From Bacilli bacterium (GTDB lineage Bacteria; Bacillota_I; Bacilli_A; RF39; UBA660): a stretch of DNA of 64,000 nt. The notes beneath the pieces are model-generated. The model was not told the origin of the DNA. It searched no databases and saw nothing but the letters and a program-made list of their open reading frames with translations. The position numbers were made by a program, and so were the translations under genes. Below, one piece after another: positions 51,694-59,838 of this stretch (position 1 is its first letter; each line of letters starts with the position of its first letter). Where the stretch lies: assembly GCA_900768815.1 (NCBI GenBank), contig CAAGEE010000018.1:62001-126000 (forward strand), written 5' to 3'.

Positions 51694-51717
51694 ATGCCAA
51701 GAAGGAAGTGATACTAG

Positions 51718-53712
51718 ATGCAATTAAAAGATGTAAAAGGTATTGGACCTAAATCTCTTTCTTTATTAAATAAAATTAATATTAATAGTGTAGAAGATTT
51801 GGTAACACATTATCCTTTCCGTTATGAAATACTTGAAAGATGTAATTTGGCAGAAATAGAAGATGGAGGGAAAATTATAATAGATGGAAAAATTGAAAGT
51901 GTTCCTATATTAATGCATTTTAAAGCAGGACTTAATAAAATGAATTTTAGATTAGTAACAGCTTCTGGTGTAGTAGGAGTTTCAATTTTTAATAGAGCCT
52001 TTTTAAAGTCACAACTTACAGTTGGAACTGGGGTTACAGTTATTGGAAAACTTGATAAGACTAAGAATGTTATAACAGCTTCTGATATAAAGTTAGAAAC
52101 TTTAATGAATAAAGTAAAAATAGAGCCAGTATATCATTGTACTGCGGGTCTTACAAATAAGAATATGTCAACATATATAAATATGGCTTTGTTGATGTTT
52201 GGAAAAGAAATATTTGATTATATACCTAGTGTTTATTTAGAAAGATATAACTTTTTAAATAAGAAGACATCATTAAATATTATTCATAATCCATCAACAA
52301 TAGAAAAGTTAAAAGAGGTAAAGATTAGGCTTAAATATGAAGAGTTATTTGCTTTTATGTTTAAGATTAATTATTTGAAATTACAAAATAAGAAAAAAAA
52401 TAATGGTCTTTCTAGAAGTATTGATCGAGAGAAGATTGATAAGTTTATTGATGGGTTACCATTTAAGTTAACTGATGATCAGTTGAAAGCTGTTGATGAG
52501 ATCCTTGGGGATTTAGAATCTAGTAGTCGAATGAATAGATTGTTACAGGGTGATGTTGGTTCTGGAAAGACGATTGTTTCTTTTATTGCAATGCTTGCGA
52601 ATGATTTATCAGGATATCAAAGTGCTTTAATGGCACCTACAGAAATTTTAGCAACACAACATTATAATAACTTAAAGAACTTTTTAGGAGATAGTAATAT
52701 TAATGTAGAGTTACTTACTGGCTCTACTCCTAAGAAGGATAAAGTTAGAATATATGAAGGATTAAAAGATGGAAGTATTTCAATGGTTGTTGGTACTCAT
52801 GCTTTAATACAAGATGAGGTTGAGTATAATAATTTAGGTTTAGTAATTACAGATGAACAGCATCGTTTTGGAGTACATCAAAGAGCTAATTTACAAAATA
52901 AAGGGATTAAACCAGATGTTTTATATATGAGTGCTACTCCTATACCTAGAACTTATGCTTTAACAATATTTGGAGATATGGATGTTTCTACGATAAAGAC
53001 AAGACCTAAAGGGAGACAGAAAATAGATACTTATGTAAAGAAAAATAATGAGATTAAAGATGTACTTGGAATGATGTATAAAGAGTTAAAAGAAGGACAT
53101 CAAGTATATGTTATTGCTCCGTTGATAGAAGATACAGATAATTCTAGTGATCTTGCTACTGTATGTAATTTAAAAGATCAGATGAAGTTGGCTTTTGGAG
53201 ATAAATATAAAATAGATATAGTACATGGTAAGATGGCAGCTTTAGCAAAAGAAGCAATAATGGAACAATTTAAAGAAAATAAAATACAAATACTTATATC
53301 AACAACAGTTATAGAAGTTGGGGTAGATGTTTCTAATGCTACGACAATGGTTATTTTTGATGCAGATCGATTTGGACTTTCAACGTTACATCAATTAAGA
53401 GGTAGAGTTGGTAGAGGTACTTCTAAGTCTCAGTGTATATTAATTAGTGATAGTGATACTGAAAGATTAAAAATAATGGAAACTGTTGATGATGGGTTTG
53501 TTATTAGTGAGGAAGACTTTAAATTAAGAGGACATGGGGATTTATTTGGTACTAAACAGTCAGGAGATATGACTTTTAAGATTGCTAATATAAGAGAAGA
53601 TTATAAGATATTATTACAGGCTAAGAAAGATTCTAAAGAGTACTTACTTGATAAGAATAGTGATGAAGATGTATTAAAGAAAAAATTAATTAGTGATATA
53701 ACAGAAGGATAG
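51718..53712 (+). CDS. recG: ATP-dependent DNA helicase RecG
   Basis: A 664-residue superfamily 2 helicase that regresses stalled replication forks and branch-migrates Holliday junctions. The N-terminal wedge/OB domain starts KDVKGIGPKSLSLLNKINI and includes THYPFRYE. Walker A is LLQGDVGSGKTIVS, Walker B DEQHRFGVHQRANL, motif III MSATPIPRTYALT. The C-terminal motor has HGKM, TTVIEVGVDV, and the Arg-rich motif VI FGLSTLHQLRGRVGRG. The TRG-type end (KLRGHGDLFGTKQSG) is intact. Length is normal. Single gene with its own promoter. Confidence 0.97.
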   Translation: MQLKDVKGIGPKSLSLLNKININSVEDLVTHYPFRYEILERCNLAEIEDGGKIIIDGKIESVPILMHFKAGLNKMNFRLVTASGVVGVSIFNRAFLKSQLTVGTGVTVIGKLDKTKNVITASDIKLETLMNKVKIEPVYHCTAGLTNKNMSTYINMALLMFGKEIFDYIPSVYLERYNFLNKKTSLNIIHNPSTIEKLKEVKIRLKYEELFAFMFKINYLKLQNKKKNNGLSRSIDREKIDKFIDGLPFKLTDDQLKAVDEILGDLESSSRMNRLLQGDVGSGKTIVSFIAMLANDLSGYQSALMAPTEILATQHYNNLKNFLGDSNINVELLTGSTPKKDKVRIYEGLKDGSISMVVGTHALIQDEVEYNNLGLVITDEQHRFGVHQRANLQNKGIKPDVLYMSATPIPRTYALTIFGDMDVSTIKTRPKGRQKIDTYVKKNNEIKDVLGMMYKELKEGHQVYVIAPLIEDTDNSSDLATVCNLKDQMKLAFGDKYKIDIVHGKMAALAKEAIMEQFKENKIQILISTTVIEVGVDVSNATTMVIFDADRFGLSTLHQLRGRVGRGTSKSQCILISDSDTERLKIMETVDDGFVISEEDFKLRGHGDLFGTKQSGDMTFKIANIREDYKILLQAKKDSKEYLLDKNSDEDVLKKKLISDITEG

Positions 53713-53811
53713 AAGTATAATTGAAGTTTAAGAATAATATTAAATATTTTTAAGTTCAATTAATATTTCTATTCTTTTTATGTTATACTTTGGTTAAAGG
53801 GAGTGTTATTT

Positions 53812-55365
53812 TTGAAAGCTTTGTTTCCAGACTATGAAAAGAGTTTAAATAATTTTGCGAGTTCTATTTTAAAGTGTTTTGGAGTAGAGTGTAGTTGTTC
53901 TAGTTTAAATAGAATTGATAAAATATTAAGAGAAGAGAGTTATAGTAATATTATTGTTTTATCTTATAATGGATTAAGTACTAGTTTTATAGAGAAGAAG
54001 ATGGATAGTAAGGGTATTTTGTTAAGTAATAAGGCATTTAATATTATTTCTACATTTCCAGCTAGTGATATTACTTCTACTATGTCTTTTTTAAGTGAAA
54101 AAACTCCGTATGAGCATGGTTTTATTGATAGTAAGGTTGATTTTAATTGTATAGAAGAAAAGGCTAATATGGGTGGTTTTATGATGCCTTTTGATATGAA
54201 GTATGAAAGTATTTTTGATAAGATAAATAATTCTTGTAATGGTAAAGCATATGCATTATTTCCTTTTGGTAAGGGTAAATATAAAAATAGGGAAGAAGCT
54301 TATAAGACAATAATTAATTTGAGTAATAATTCTGGTAAAAAGTTAATTTATGCTTACTTTGATAATTTAGATAAAGTTATGATGAAGAATGGAGTTGATT
54401 CTTCGGAAACAATAGAAGAGGTTTTAAATATAGAAAAAGAGTTAAGTAGTTTATGTGAGAAGTTGACTGATGCTATTGTTTTTGTTATTTCTGGGTATGG
54501 AAATATAGATTGTTCTAAGATTAGTTTGGATAAAGAGAAGAGTTTAGTTTGTTTAGTTAATGAGATGTTTGAGATAGAGCCTAGATGTCTAGGTGTTAAG
54601 ACTTTGGAAGGAAAACAAGATGAGTTTAGGGATGTGTTTAATGAAAAATTTTCAGATAAGTTTTTACTTATAAGTTATGATGAAGTTATGTCTAGGGGAT
54701 TATTTGGAAAAGATTCTGGTAGTTGTTTTAGGGATAGAATTGGTGATTTTGTTATTGTTGCGACTGATAAGTATTATTTGAGTTGTAGTAAGTGTAAGGC
54801 TAATAATAGAATGACTAAATTTGTTTCTTGTCATGGTGGATTTACTGAAAAGGAAATGTTTGTACCAATTATTGCAATTAAGAAGGGTCTATTTAAAGAC
54901 GGAGTTAGGGCAGTTTGCAAGGGAGACTATGAAGAAATTAGAAAGATGAGTTCTGGTATACAAAAGTGTAGAGCTAGTATTAGAAAGGATTTGTTTAGTA
55001 ATGTTGGTCCTATTACACATTCTGATTTTGTTAAGTATTTTGGTAGAAATGCTACGGAGACGTGTTTTGTTTATACAATAGAGGATAAGGTTGTTGGCTT
55101 TATTAAGGTAAAGCTTAAGACTCTTGGTGGGTATAGACTTTATAATGACTTTGCTTATATTGAGATTGAAAATGTATATGTTAAGGATGATTATCGAAGA
55201 AGAGGTGTTGGAACTGAGCTTGTTAGATATGTTATTGAGTATGCTAGAAAGAGACATGTAAAGAAGATTGAGTTTAGAGCTTGGAATTTTGAGGAGGAGA
55301 TGTTTAAATTTATTGAAAAATTTAAGTCTAATACGTTGTTTACAGTATTTGAAATAGATTTATAG
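53812..55365 (+). CDS. Fusion of alkaline-phosphatase-superfamily domain and GNAT acetyltransferase
   Basis: A 517-residue soluble two-domain protein, start TTG 53812 behind AGGGAG (GTG 53803 overlaps that SD). Residues 1-370 look like a type I phosphodiesterase/nucleotide pyrophosphatase: NIIVLSYNGLSTSFI, STFPASDITSTMSFLSEKTPYEHGFID, and SCHGGFTEKEMFVPIIAI. Key metal ligands look altered: the usual Asp-Gly reads YNG, and the usual SDHG reads SGYG. Residues 375-517 are a GNAT domain with the acetyl-CoA loop VYVKDDYRRRGVGTELVRYVIEYARKR. The GNAT part looks intact, the first part possibly inactive. I know no standard pathway for this fusion. Weak TATACT upstream at 53784. Confidence 0.7.
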   Translation: MKALFPDYEKSLNNFASSILKCFGVECSCSSLNRIDKILREESYSNIIVLSYNGLSTSFIEKKMDSKGILLSNKAFNIISTFPASDITSTMSFLSEKTPYEHGFIDSKVDFNCIEEKANMGGFMMPFDMKYESIFDKINNSCNGKAYALFPFGKGKYKNREEAYKTIINLSNNSGKKLIYAYFDNLDKVMMKNGVDSSETIEEVLNIEKELSSLCEKLTDAIVFVISGYGNIDCSKISLDKEKSLVCLVNEMFEIEPRCLGVKTLEGKQDEFRDVFNEKFSDKFLLISYDEVMSRGLFGKDSGSCFRDRIGDFVIVATDKYYLSCSKCKANNRMTKFVSCHGGFTEKEMFVPIIAIKKGLFKDGVRAVCKGDYEEIRKMSSGIQKCRASIRKDLFSNVGPITHSDFVKYFGRNATETCFVYTIEDKVVGFIKVKLKTLGGYRLYNDFAYIEIENVYVKDDYRRRGVGTELVRYVIEYARKRHVKKIEFRAWNFEEEMFKFIEKFKSNTLFTVFEIDL

Positions 55366-55398
55366 ATGTGTAAAGTAAAATTATTTTGCTGGTATAGA

Positions 55399-55427
55399 TT
55401 GACAATTTAGTAAAATTCATTTATGAT
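55399..55427 (+). promoter_or_regulatory. Consensus-like promoter of the plus-strand small RNA
   Basis: TTGACA, 17-nt spacer, TATGAT. Start expected at about 55434, the first base of the first hairpin. Confidence 0.7.
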
Positions 55428-55433
55428 TAAGAT

Positions 55434-55531
55434 GCGTGATGCATGTCACGCCGATATCTCTTACGTTTGTATGTAAGAGTATATTCAACCGAACCCCCTG
55501 AAGAGAGCATTTAACCGTGCTCTCATTTTTT
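55434..55531 (+). ncRNA. Putative small RNA with C-rich loop
   Basis: A transcript of about 98 nt is predicted from the promoter to the terminator. Hairpins: GCGTGA / TCACGC (55434-55451), CTCTTAC / GTAAGAG (55458-55479), then a single-stranded stretch CAACCGAACCCCCTGAA (55487-55502), then the terminator hairpin GAGAGCA / TGCTCTC. No open reading frame of note. A C-rich single-stranded motif before the terminator is typical of Firmicutes small RNAs that pair with ribosome-binding sites. ACCCCCTGA (55493-55501) is perfectly complementary to the G-rich loop of the minus-strand RNA at 51.3 kb. No Rfam family recognised. Confidence 0.6.
55503..55531 (+). terminator. Small RNA terminator
   Basis: Seven-bp stem GAGAGCA / TGCTCTC, 8-nt loop, T6 tail. 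Confidence 0.85.
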
Positions 55532-55579
55532 GTGCCCATTTTATAATGGTTTGCGAGGCATCAGTTTTGCTAAAATAAA

Positions 55580-55601
55580 TTTAGGTACAATTTAGGTACA
55601 A
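55580..55601. repeat. Tandem 11-bp direct repeat at the left edge of accessory DNA
   Basis: TTTAGGTACAA occurs twice back to back. Short direct repeats like this are often integrase arm sites. A tyrosine integrase relic lies at 59.0-59.3 kb. I could not find a convincing second copy that would define att ends. Confidence 0.5.
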
Positions 55602-55727
55602 AAAAATTGACTTTTAAAATAGTTCATTGAGAAAAAGTGCCGAAAGTGGCAAAAATTCTCAATGGATTTTTAATTTTAACAATGATACGGATAAAATATA
55701 AATGGTCAGTATGAATGAAAAAAATAT

Positions 55728-55779
55728 TATTCCACAAGCGGTATAAAAAATATTGACATATTGTTCCGGAAACGGTATA
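55728..55779 (+). promoter_or_regulatory. Twin operators at the Fic operon promoter
   Basis: Two 18-bp elements: TATTCCACAAGCGGTATA (55728-55745) and TGTTCCGGAAACGGTATA (55762-55779), 34 bp apart. Each has the form T(A/G)TTCC-N6-GGTATA, an imperfect dyad. The second overlaps the spacer and -10 of the promoter. Likely autoregulation by the HTH-Fic protein or the small first protein. Confidence 0.65.
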
Positions 55780-55781
55780 AT
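55753..55781 (+). promoter_or_regulatory. Consensus promoter of the Fic/PIN operon
   Basis: TTGACA, exactly 17-nt spacer, TATAAT: a perfect sigma-A consensus, overlapped by an operator. This implies strong but repressed transcription. Confidence 0.8.
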
Positions 55782-55801
55782 CTATATGTGAGGTGATAAC
55801 T

Positions 55802-56125
55802 ATGCATATTAAAGATGTAAAAGATATTAGTGATGTTACTAAAGATATTAAAGATCTAACAGAGCAAAAGAAAAATCCAACAAGAGAGGGCATGGAAAAA
55901 GTAATAAAAAGTGTTAGAGAACATTTAATATTAGAAACAGAAGTATATGAGGATACTTTGTGTGTAGTTAATAATAGTACTAAAGTAAATATAGAGAATA
56001 TTGATAGTAAAGTGTTATATAATCGATTAGATGCTTATAAAACTATATGCTTAGGCTATTTATTAAATAAGTATGGTAAAGAAGCATTTGATAAAATTAT
56101 TAAAGAATACAATTTGGAGGTGTAG
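55802..56125 (+). CDS. Small protein upstream of Fic, possible antitoxin or regulator
   Basis: A 107-residue soluble protein. ATG 55802 follows AGGTGAT. The N-terminus is charged (KDVKDISDVTKDIKDLTEQKK), the rest helical, ending YGKEAFDKIIKEYNLEV. No known antitoxin family is recognised. Its stop is one base before the Fic start, so it is co-translated. First position in a repressed operon and the coupling make an antitoxin or co-repressor role plausible, but that is inference. Confidence 0.6.
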   Translation: MHIKDVKDISDVTKDIKDLTEQKKNPTREGMEKVIKSVREHLILETEVYEDTLCVVNNSTKVNIENIDSKVLYNRLDAYKTICLGYLLNKYGKEAFDKIIKEYNLEV

Positions 56126-56126
56126 A

Positions 56127-57047
56127 ATGAAATTTATGACAATAAAAGAAGTAAGTGAAAAATGGAATATTAGTGAAAGAAGGATAAGACAACTTATTCA
56201 AAATGGTAGAATATTGGGTGCAGAAAAAATTGGTACTGCATGGTATATTCCAAATGATGTTGGGAAGCCAGTTGATAAAAGAGTGAAAGATGAAATTGAA
56301 TTTAAAATTGATCTACCAGAAGATTATTTTAAAGAAGTTGATGAAAAACTTGCTAAGCTAAATAGTAAGAGGCCATTATCAAAAGAAGCCACTGAGTCAT
56401 TACAAAATGCAATTAATCTAGAATGGACATATAACAGTAATGGTATTGAAGGTAATACTTTAACATTAAAAGAAACTAAAGTTGTGTTGGAAGGAATTAC
56501 TATTGGTGGTAAGTCTATAAAAGAACACTTAGAAGCTATTAATCATGAAAATGCTATTGAGTATTTAGAAGGATTAGCGAAAGATAAAAGTGAAATATCT
56601 GAATGGAACATTAAAGGATTACATCAGTTAATTTTAAAAGGTATAGATGATGATAATGCTGGAAGATATAGAAATCATAATGTTATTATAAGTGGGGCAA
56701 AGCACAGGCCACCAGAATATATAAAAGTTCCAGAATTAATGGAAAAGTTAATGATAAACTATGATGATTGGGATAAATATCATCCAATAGTAAGAGCATC
56801 TTTGTTACATGGAGAGTTAGTTAAAATCCATCCATTTATTGATGGAAATGGTAGAACATCTAGATTAATAATGAACATGGATTTAATGAGAAGTGGATAT
56901 GTACCAGTTATTATAAAAAAAGATAATAGATTAAAGTATTATGAAGCACTTGATAAAGCACATACAACAGGTGATTATACGGAGTTTGTTAAATTAGTAA
57001 CAGAAGCAGAAAATGAAATGCTTGATAGATATTTGTCCGTTGTATAA
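56127..57047 (+). CDS. HTH-Fic protein, class II
   Basis: A 306-residue protein. Residues 1-50 are a helix-turn-helix of the excisionase/MerR type (MTIKEVSEKWNISERRIRQLIQNG, then AWYIPNDV). The Fic domain follows with the full catalytic motif HPFIDGNGRTSR (His235). The inhibitory helix motif NSNGIEGN (Ser104 to Glu108) precedes it, so it is a class II Fic with inhibition inside the chain. Fic enzymes transfer AMP from ATP to target hydroxyls. The HTH could bind the twin operators upstream. ATG 56127 has GGAGGTG; the longer reading from 56073 overlaps the previous gene. Neighbours include PIN and ASCH proteins. Confidence 0.92.
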   Translation: MKFMTIKEVSEKWNISERRIRQLIQNGRILGAEKIGTAWYIPNDVGKPVDKRVKDEIEFKIDLPEDYFKEVDEKLAKLNSKRPLSKEATESLQNAINLEWTYNSNGIEGNTLTLKETKVVLEGITIGGKSIKEHLEAINHENAIEYLEGLAKDKSEISEWNIKGLHQLILKGIDDDNAGRYRNHNVIISGAKHRPPEYIKVPELMEKLMINYDDWDKYHPIVRASLLHGELVKIHPFIDGNGRTSRLIMNMDLMRSGYVPVIIKKDNRLKYYEALDKAHTTGDYTEFVKLVTEAENEMLDRYLSVV

Positions 57048-57077
57048 TAGATACTATTAATTAGGGAGGTTTGCGGT

Positions 57078-58571
57078 ATGGAAAAAATATTATTAGACAC
57101 TAATATGTTTATATATTTGGAAGACTATGCAGTGACAGAGGATAAAGTTGCAACTTTAACCAAAAGACTATTTGATTCTGATCAGTATAAAATTGTGATA
57201 CATCCAAAAACAAAAGAAGAAATATTAAAAATATCTGATAGTGAAAAAAGAGCTATTTTTTCTTCAAAAATATCTGTGTATAGAGAAATAAAATCAGCTC
57301 CTAAAGCTACCAAGGAATTTAATGATACGGTTGGTTGCAACAACAGTCATGATGCAATTGATAATGAGTTACTATTTTCAATATATAGAAATTGTGCGCA
57401 GTATTTAATTACTAATGATAAAGATTTAATTAAAAAATCACAAAAAATTGGACTTAGTGATCGAGTTTTATCTATTGATCAAGCACTTGAAAAATTCCAA
57501 GAAAAGGCACCAGAAGATGTCAGAAAGCCAGTTTTTATAAACTACAAATATTTACATGAATTAGATATAAATGACACTTTCTTTGATTCGTTAAAAGTAG
57601 ATTATGCAGGATTTGAAAAATGGTTTAAAAAGAAACAATTAAAAGAAGCTCAGGCATATGTTACTGAATTTGATGGAAAATTAACCTCATTTTTAATGCT
57701 AAAAGTTGAAAATGAAGATGAAGACTATAAAGATTTTTTAAAACCATTTAGGCCTGCAAGAAGATTGAAAATATCAACTTTAAAAGTTGCTGATACGGGT
57801 AAAAGAATTGGGGAAACATTTATTAAAATTATTGTGGAAAAGGCAATAAAAGAAGATATTGATGAAATATATGTTACAGTATTTGATAAGCAAGAATTTT
57901 TAATCGATATGCTTGAAAGCTACGGCTTTAAAAAATATACTAAGAAAAAAACTCTAAGATCAGATAGTGGTATTGAATTAGAAAATGTTCTCGTCAAAAG
58001 CATGAAAAATAAAGAAAACTATTATCCTTTTTTTGAAATTGATGATAATAGAATATTCCTTGTTCCTATTCGTGATAAATATCATCGTTTGCTATTTCAA
58101 GAATCAGAAAAGCAATTTCAATTAAGTTTGGAAGATTTTCAAGGAAAAAATGTTGCTTCTAATTCGTTAAAAAAAGCCTATTTATGTGATTCGAAAATAA
58201 AGCAAATACAAAAAGGATCTATACTGTTGTTTTATTCATCGGGAACAAAAAAGTCTATAACATCATTAGGTATTGTTGATGCAGTATTTAATAAGTTTGA
58301 CAATTTTGATGAAATGTTTAATTTGGTGAAAAAAAGAACTGCATATGATGAACATGAGCTTAGAGAAAACTTTAAAAATGATAAGTTAGTAATACTATTT
58401 AAACTATATTATTCTTTTGATAATTATGTTGACTTTGAATTTCTTAAAAGTAATAAAATAGTTAATGGAGCAATTCAAACTATACAACATATCAACAAAG
58501 AACAGTTACTACAAATACTTGAAAAGTGTAAAATGAAGAAAGAAATTTATTTAATAGATAAAAATACATAA
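57078..58571 (+). CDS. PIN-GNAT-PUA three-domain protein
   Basis: A 497-residue protein of three parts. Residues 1-140: PIN-type nuclease, with LLDTNMFIYLED (first acidic residue Asp7) and YLITNDKDLIKKS (last acidic site). Residues 160-310: GNAT-like region, with YVTEFDGKLTSFLMLKV, ISTLKVADTGKRIGETFIKIIVEKAIKE and LESYGFKKY. Residues 320-497: a PUA/EVE-like fold (GSILLFYSSGTKKSITSLGIVDAVF and FEFLKSNKIVNGAIQTIQHI). PIN nucleases are often toxins that cut tRNA or mRNA, and GNAT toxins acetylate aminoacyl-tRNA. Both in one chain with an RNA-binding-like PUA suggest an RNA-directed effector. The next gene is a free ASCH domain. Domain limits are by eye. Confidence 0.75.
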   Translation: MEKILLDTNMFIYLEDYAVTEDKVATLTKRLFDSDQYKIVIHPKTKEEILKISDSEKRAIFSSKISVYREIKSAPKATKEFNDTVGCNNSHDAIDNELLFSIYRNCAQYLITNDKDLIKKSQKIGLSDRVLSIDQALEKFQEKAPEDVRKPVFINYKYLHELDINDTFFDSLKVDYAGFEKWFKKKQLKEAQAYVTEFDGKLTSFLMLKVENEDEDYKDFLKPFRPARRLKISTLKVADTGKRIGETFIKIIVEKAIKEDIDEIYVTVFDKQEFLIDMLESYGFKKYTKKKTLRSDSGIELENVLVKSMKNKENYYPFFEIDDNRIFLVPIRDKYHRLLFQESEKQFQLSLEDFQGKNVASNSLKKAYLCDSKIKQIQKGSILLFYSSGTKKSITSLGIVDAVFNKFDNFDEMFNLVKKRTAYDEHELRENFKNDKLVILFKLYYSFDNYVDFEFLKSNKIVNGAIQTIQHINKEQLLQILEKCKMKKEIYLIDKNT

Positions 58572-58612
58572 TAATTATGATATTATATTATATATAATAG
58601 GAGGTAGGTAAA

Positions 58613-58987
58613 ATGTGTAAGATTTTAATGCCAATAAATCCTGAATATGTAGATGAAATTCTTTCTGGAAACAAAAAATATGAATATAGAAAAATAAAAG
58701 CTAAAAGAAAAAACATAGATAAAATGGTTATCTATTCTACATCACCAATTATGAGAGTAGTCGCTGAAGTAGATGTTGAAGGAATAATTGAAGCTTCTCC
58801 TGAAAAGTTATGGGAGCAAACAAAAGAATATTCTGGTATTACAAAAGATTTTTATTCTAAATACTATAAGAATAAAGAAAATGCGATAGCCTATAAATTA
58901 GGAAATATTAAAGTATATGATAAGCCAAAAAAACTTTGTGATATTGGGATAAATTATGTTCCACAATCATTTATTTATTTAGATTAA
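58613..58987 (+). CDS. ASCH domain protein
   Basis: A 124-residue protein made of one ASCH (PUA-like) domain: ILMPINPEYVDEILSGNKKYEYRKI is the signature start, KMVIYSTSPIMRVVAEVDVEGII the core strands, and AIAYKLGNIKVYDKPKKL the end. ASCH domains are thought to bind RNA or modified nucleotides. AGGAGG lies before ATG. It follows the PIN-GNAT-PUA gene by 41 nt and ends the operon with a terminator. It may be the partner or antidote of that protein. No enzyme residue pattern is evident. Confidence 0.88.
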   Translation: MCKILMPINPEYVDEILSGNKKYEYRKIKAKRKNIDKMVIYSTSPIMRVVAEVDVEGIIEASPEKLWEQTKEYSGITKDFYSKYYKNKENAIAYKLGNIKVYDKPKKLCDIGINYVPQSFIYLD

Positions 58988-59016
58988 AAAGCCGATGTGA
59001 ATTAATCATCGGTTTT
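58988..59016. terminator. Terminator between ASCH gene and integrase relic
   Basis: Stem CCGATG / CATCGG extended by A-T and one G-T pair, 9-nt loop, T-rich tail on +. Confidence 0.75.
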
Positions 59017-59313
59017 ATCATCTTCTAAACTATCTATAACAGAAACAACAGAGTCGAGGGCAGTACTAAACATATGTGAATATGTATTTAGTGTTTCCTC
59101 GATTTTTGTATGTCCTAAATATTTGGCAACTAATGTAACATTGGCGACATTATTAATAAATAGTGATGCACATGAATGTCTAAAGTCATGGATTCTAATA
59201 ACTTTTAAACCGGCAAGATTAGCTAATTTAGTTCTTCCAAGCTATGTATTAGAATCAGCTATAGGTTTGGCGTCAGAAACCACAAAGAAATCAGCATTGA
59301 ATCCATAATAGTC
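59002..59313 (-). pseudogene. Tyrosine integrase, C-terminal remnant
   Basis: On minus the frame reads YYGFNADFFVVSDAKPIADSNT, then TAG, then LGRTKLANLAGLKVIRIHDFRHSCASL and KYLGHTKIEETLNTYSHMF, ending at TAA 59002-59004. These are the HxxR box (HDFRH) and the LGH-to-Tyr block (catalytic Tyr in NTYSHMF) of a phage-type tyrosine recombinase. The N-terminal two thirds are missing and one stop interrupts it. At about 59313 the integrase text joins directly to an IS30 transposase head. The mobile element that brought the neighbouring genes can no longer move by itself. Confidence 0.8.
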
Positions 59314-59679
59314 TTTTTTATAAGTTGAGTAAGAGTATTATTAATTTCATAAACTTCTTCTGGAGTTAAATTAATGACTTTTCTAGCATAGTAAGTATAT
59401 TTTTCTTTTCTTCAACCACTTCTAGATTTACAATCATTACAAGCATAAGGTGATTTTACAAGTCTTGAGCATGAAATATCTCTATCATAGTTATTATTTT
59501 TATATGTTACATTTTAGGTTCAAAATAACTTTTTTTCTATCTATTTCTCTTAAAATAGATGAGTGAGATCTATCAGTTTCTTTAGTCTCTTTTGCAATTT
59601 GATTAATGGATTTATTTTCGTTTAATCCATCTTTTATATTTTTTCTTTCCTCATAAGATAGATGACAATAATTTGCCAT
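59313..59679 (-). pseudogene. IS30-family transposase, N-terminal remnant
   Basis: On minus from ATG 59679, with AGGAGG upstream: MANYCHLSYEERKNIKDGLN, then ENKSINQIAKETKETDRSHSS, the IS30 helix-turn-helix. After a frameshift it continues as SCSRLVKSPYACNDCKSRSG, then a TGA where IS30 has Cys, then RKEKYTYYARKVINLTPEEVYEINNTLTQLIKK. The catalytic DDE region is absent. The reading is broken by stops and frameshifts, so it is dead. Confidence 0.75.
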
Positions 59680-59770
59680 TTCTAATACCTCCTTTAATTA
59701 CAAATAAATTGCTTGGAAGGTATTATACCAATTATAAATCTTATTGCACAACTTCTGTGCACTTCTTTTT
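59313..59770 (-). mobile_element. IS30-like insertion sequence, truncated
   Basis: The transposase head, plus an upstream stretch with TTGCACAACTTCTGTGCAC (59741-59760), a self-complementary end-like sequence typical for IS30-type terminal repeats. The other end is lost at the fusion with the integrase relic near 59313. The upper boundary is approximate. Confidence 0.5.
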
Positions 59771-59838
59771 TTAAAATACAACTAAATTAATAATCTTCAT
59801 CTTTTATTGCTAAAGCACTAAAAAATGAAAAAATATGA

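Noticed and set aside
59123..59308. Short + strand open frame
   Set aside because: It is the complement of the integrase relic, which has clear recombinase motifs on minus.
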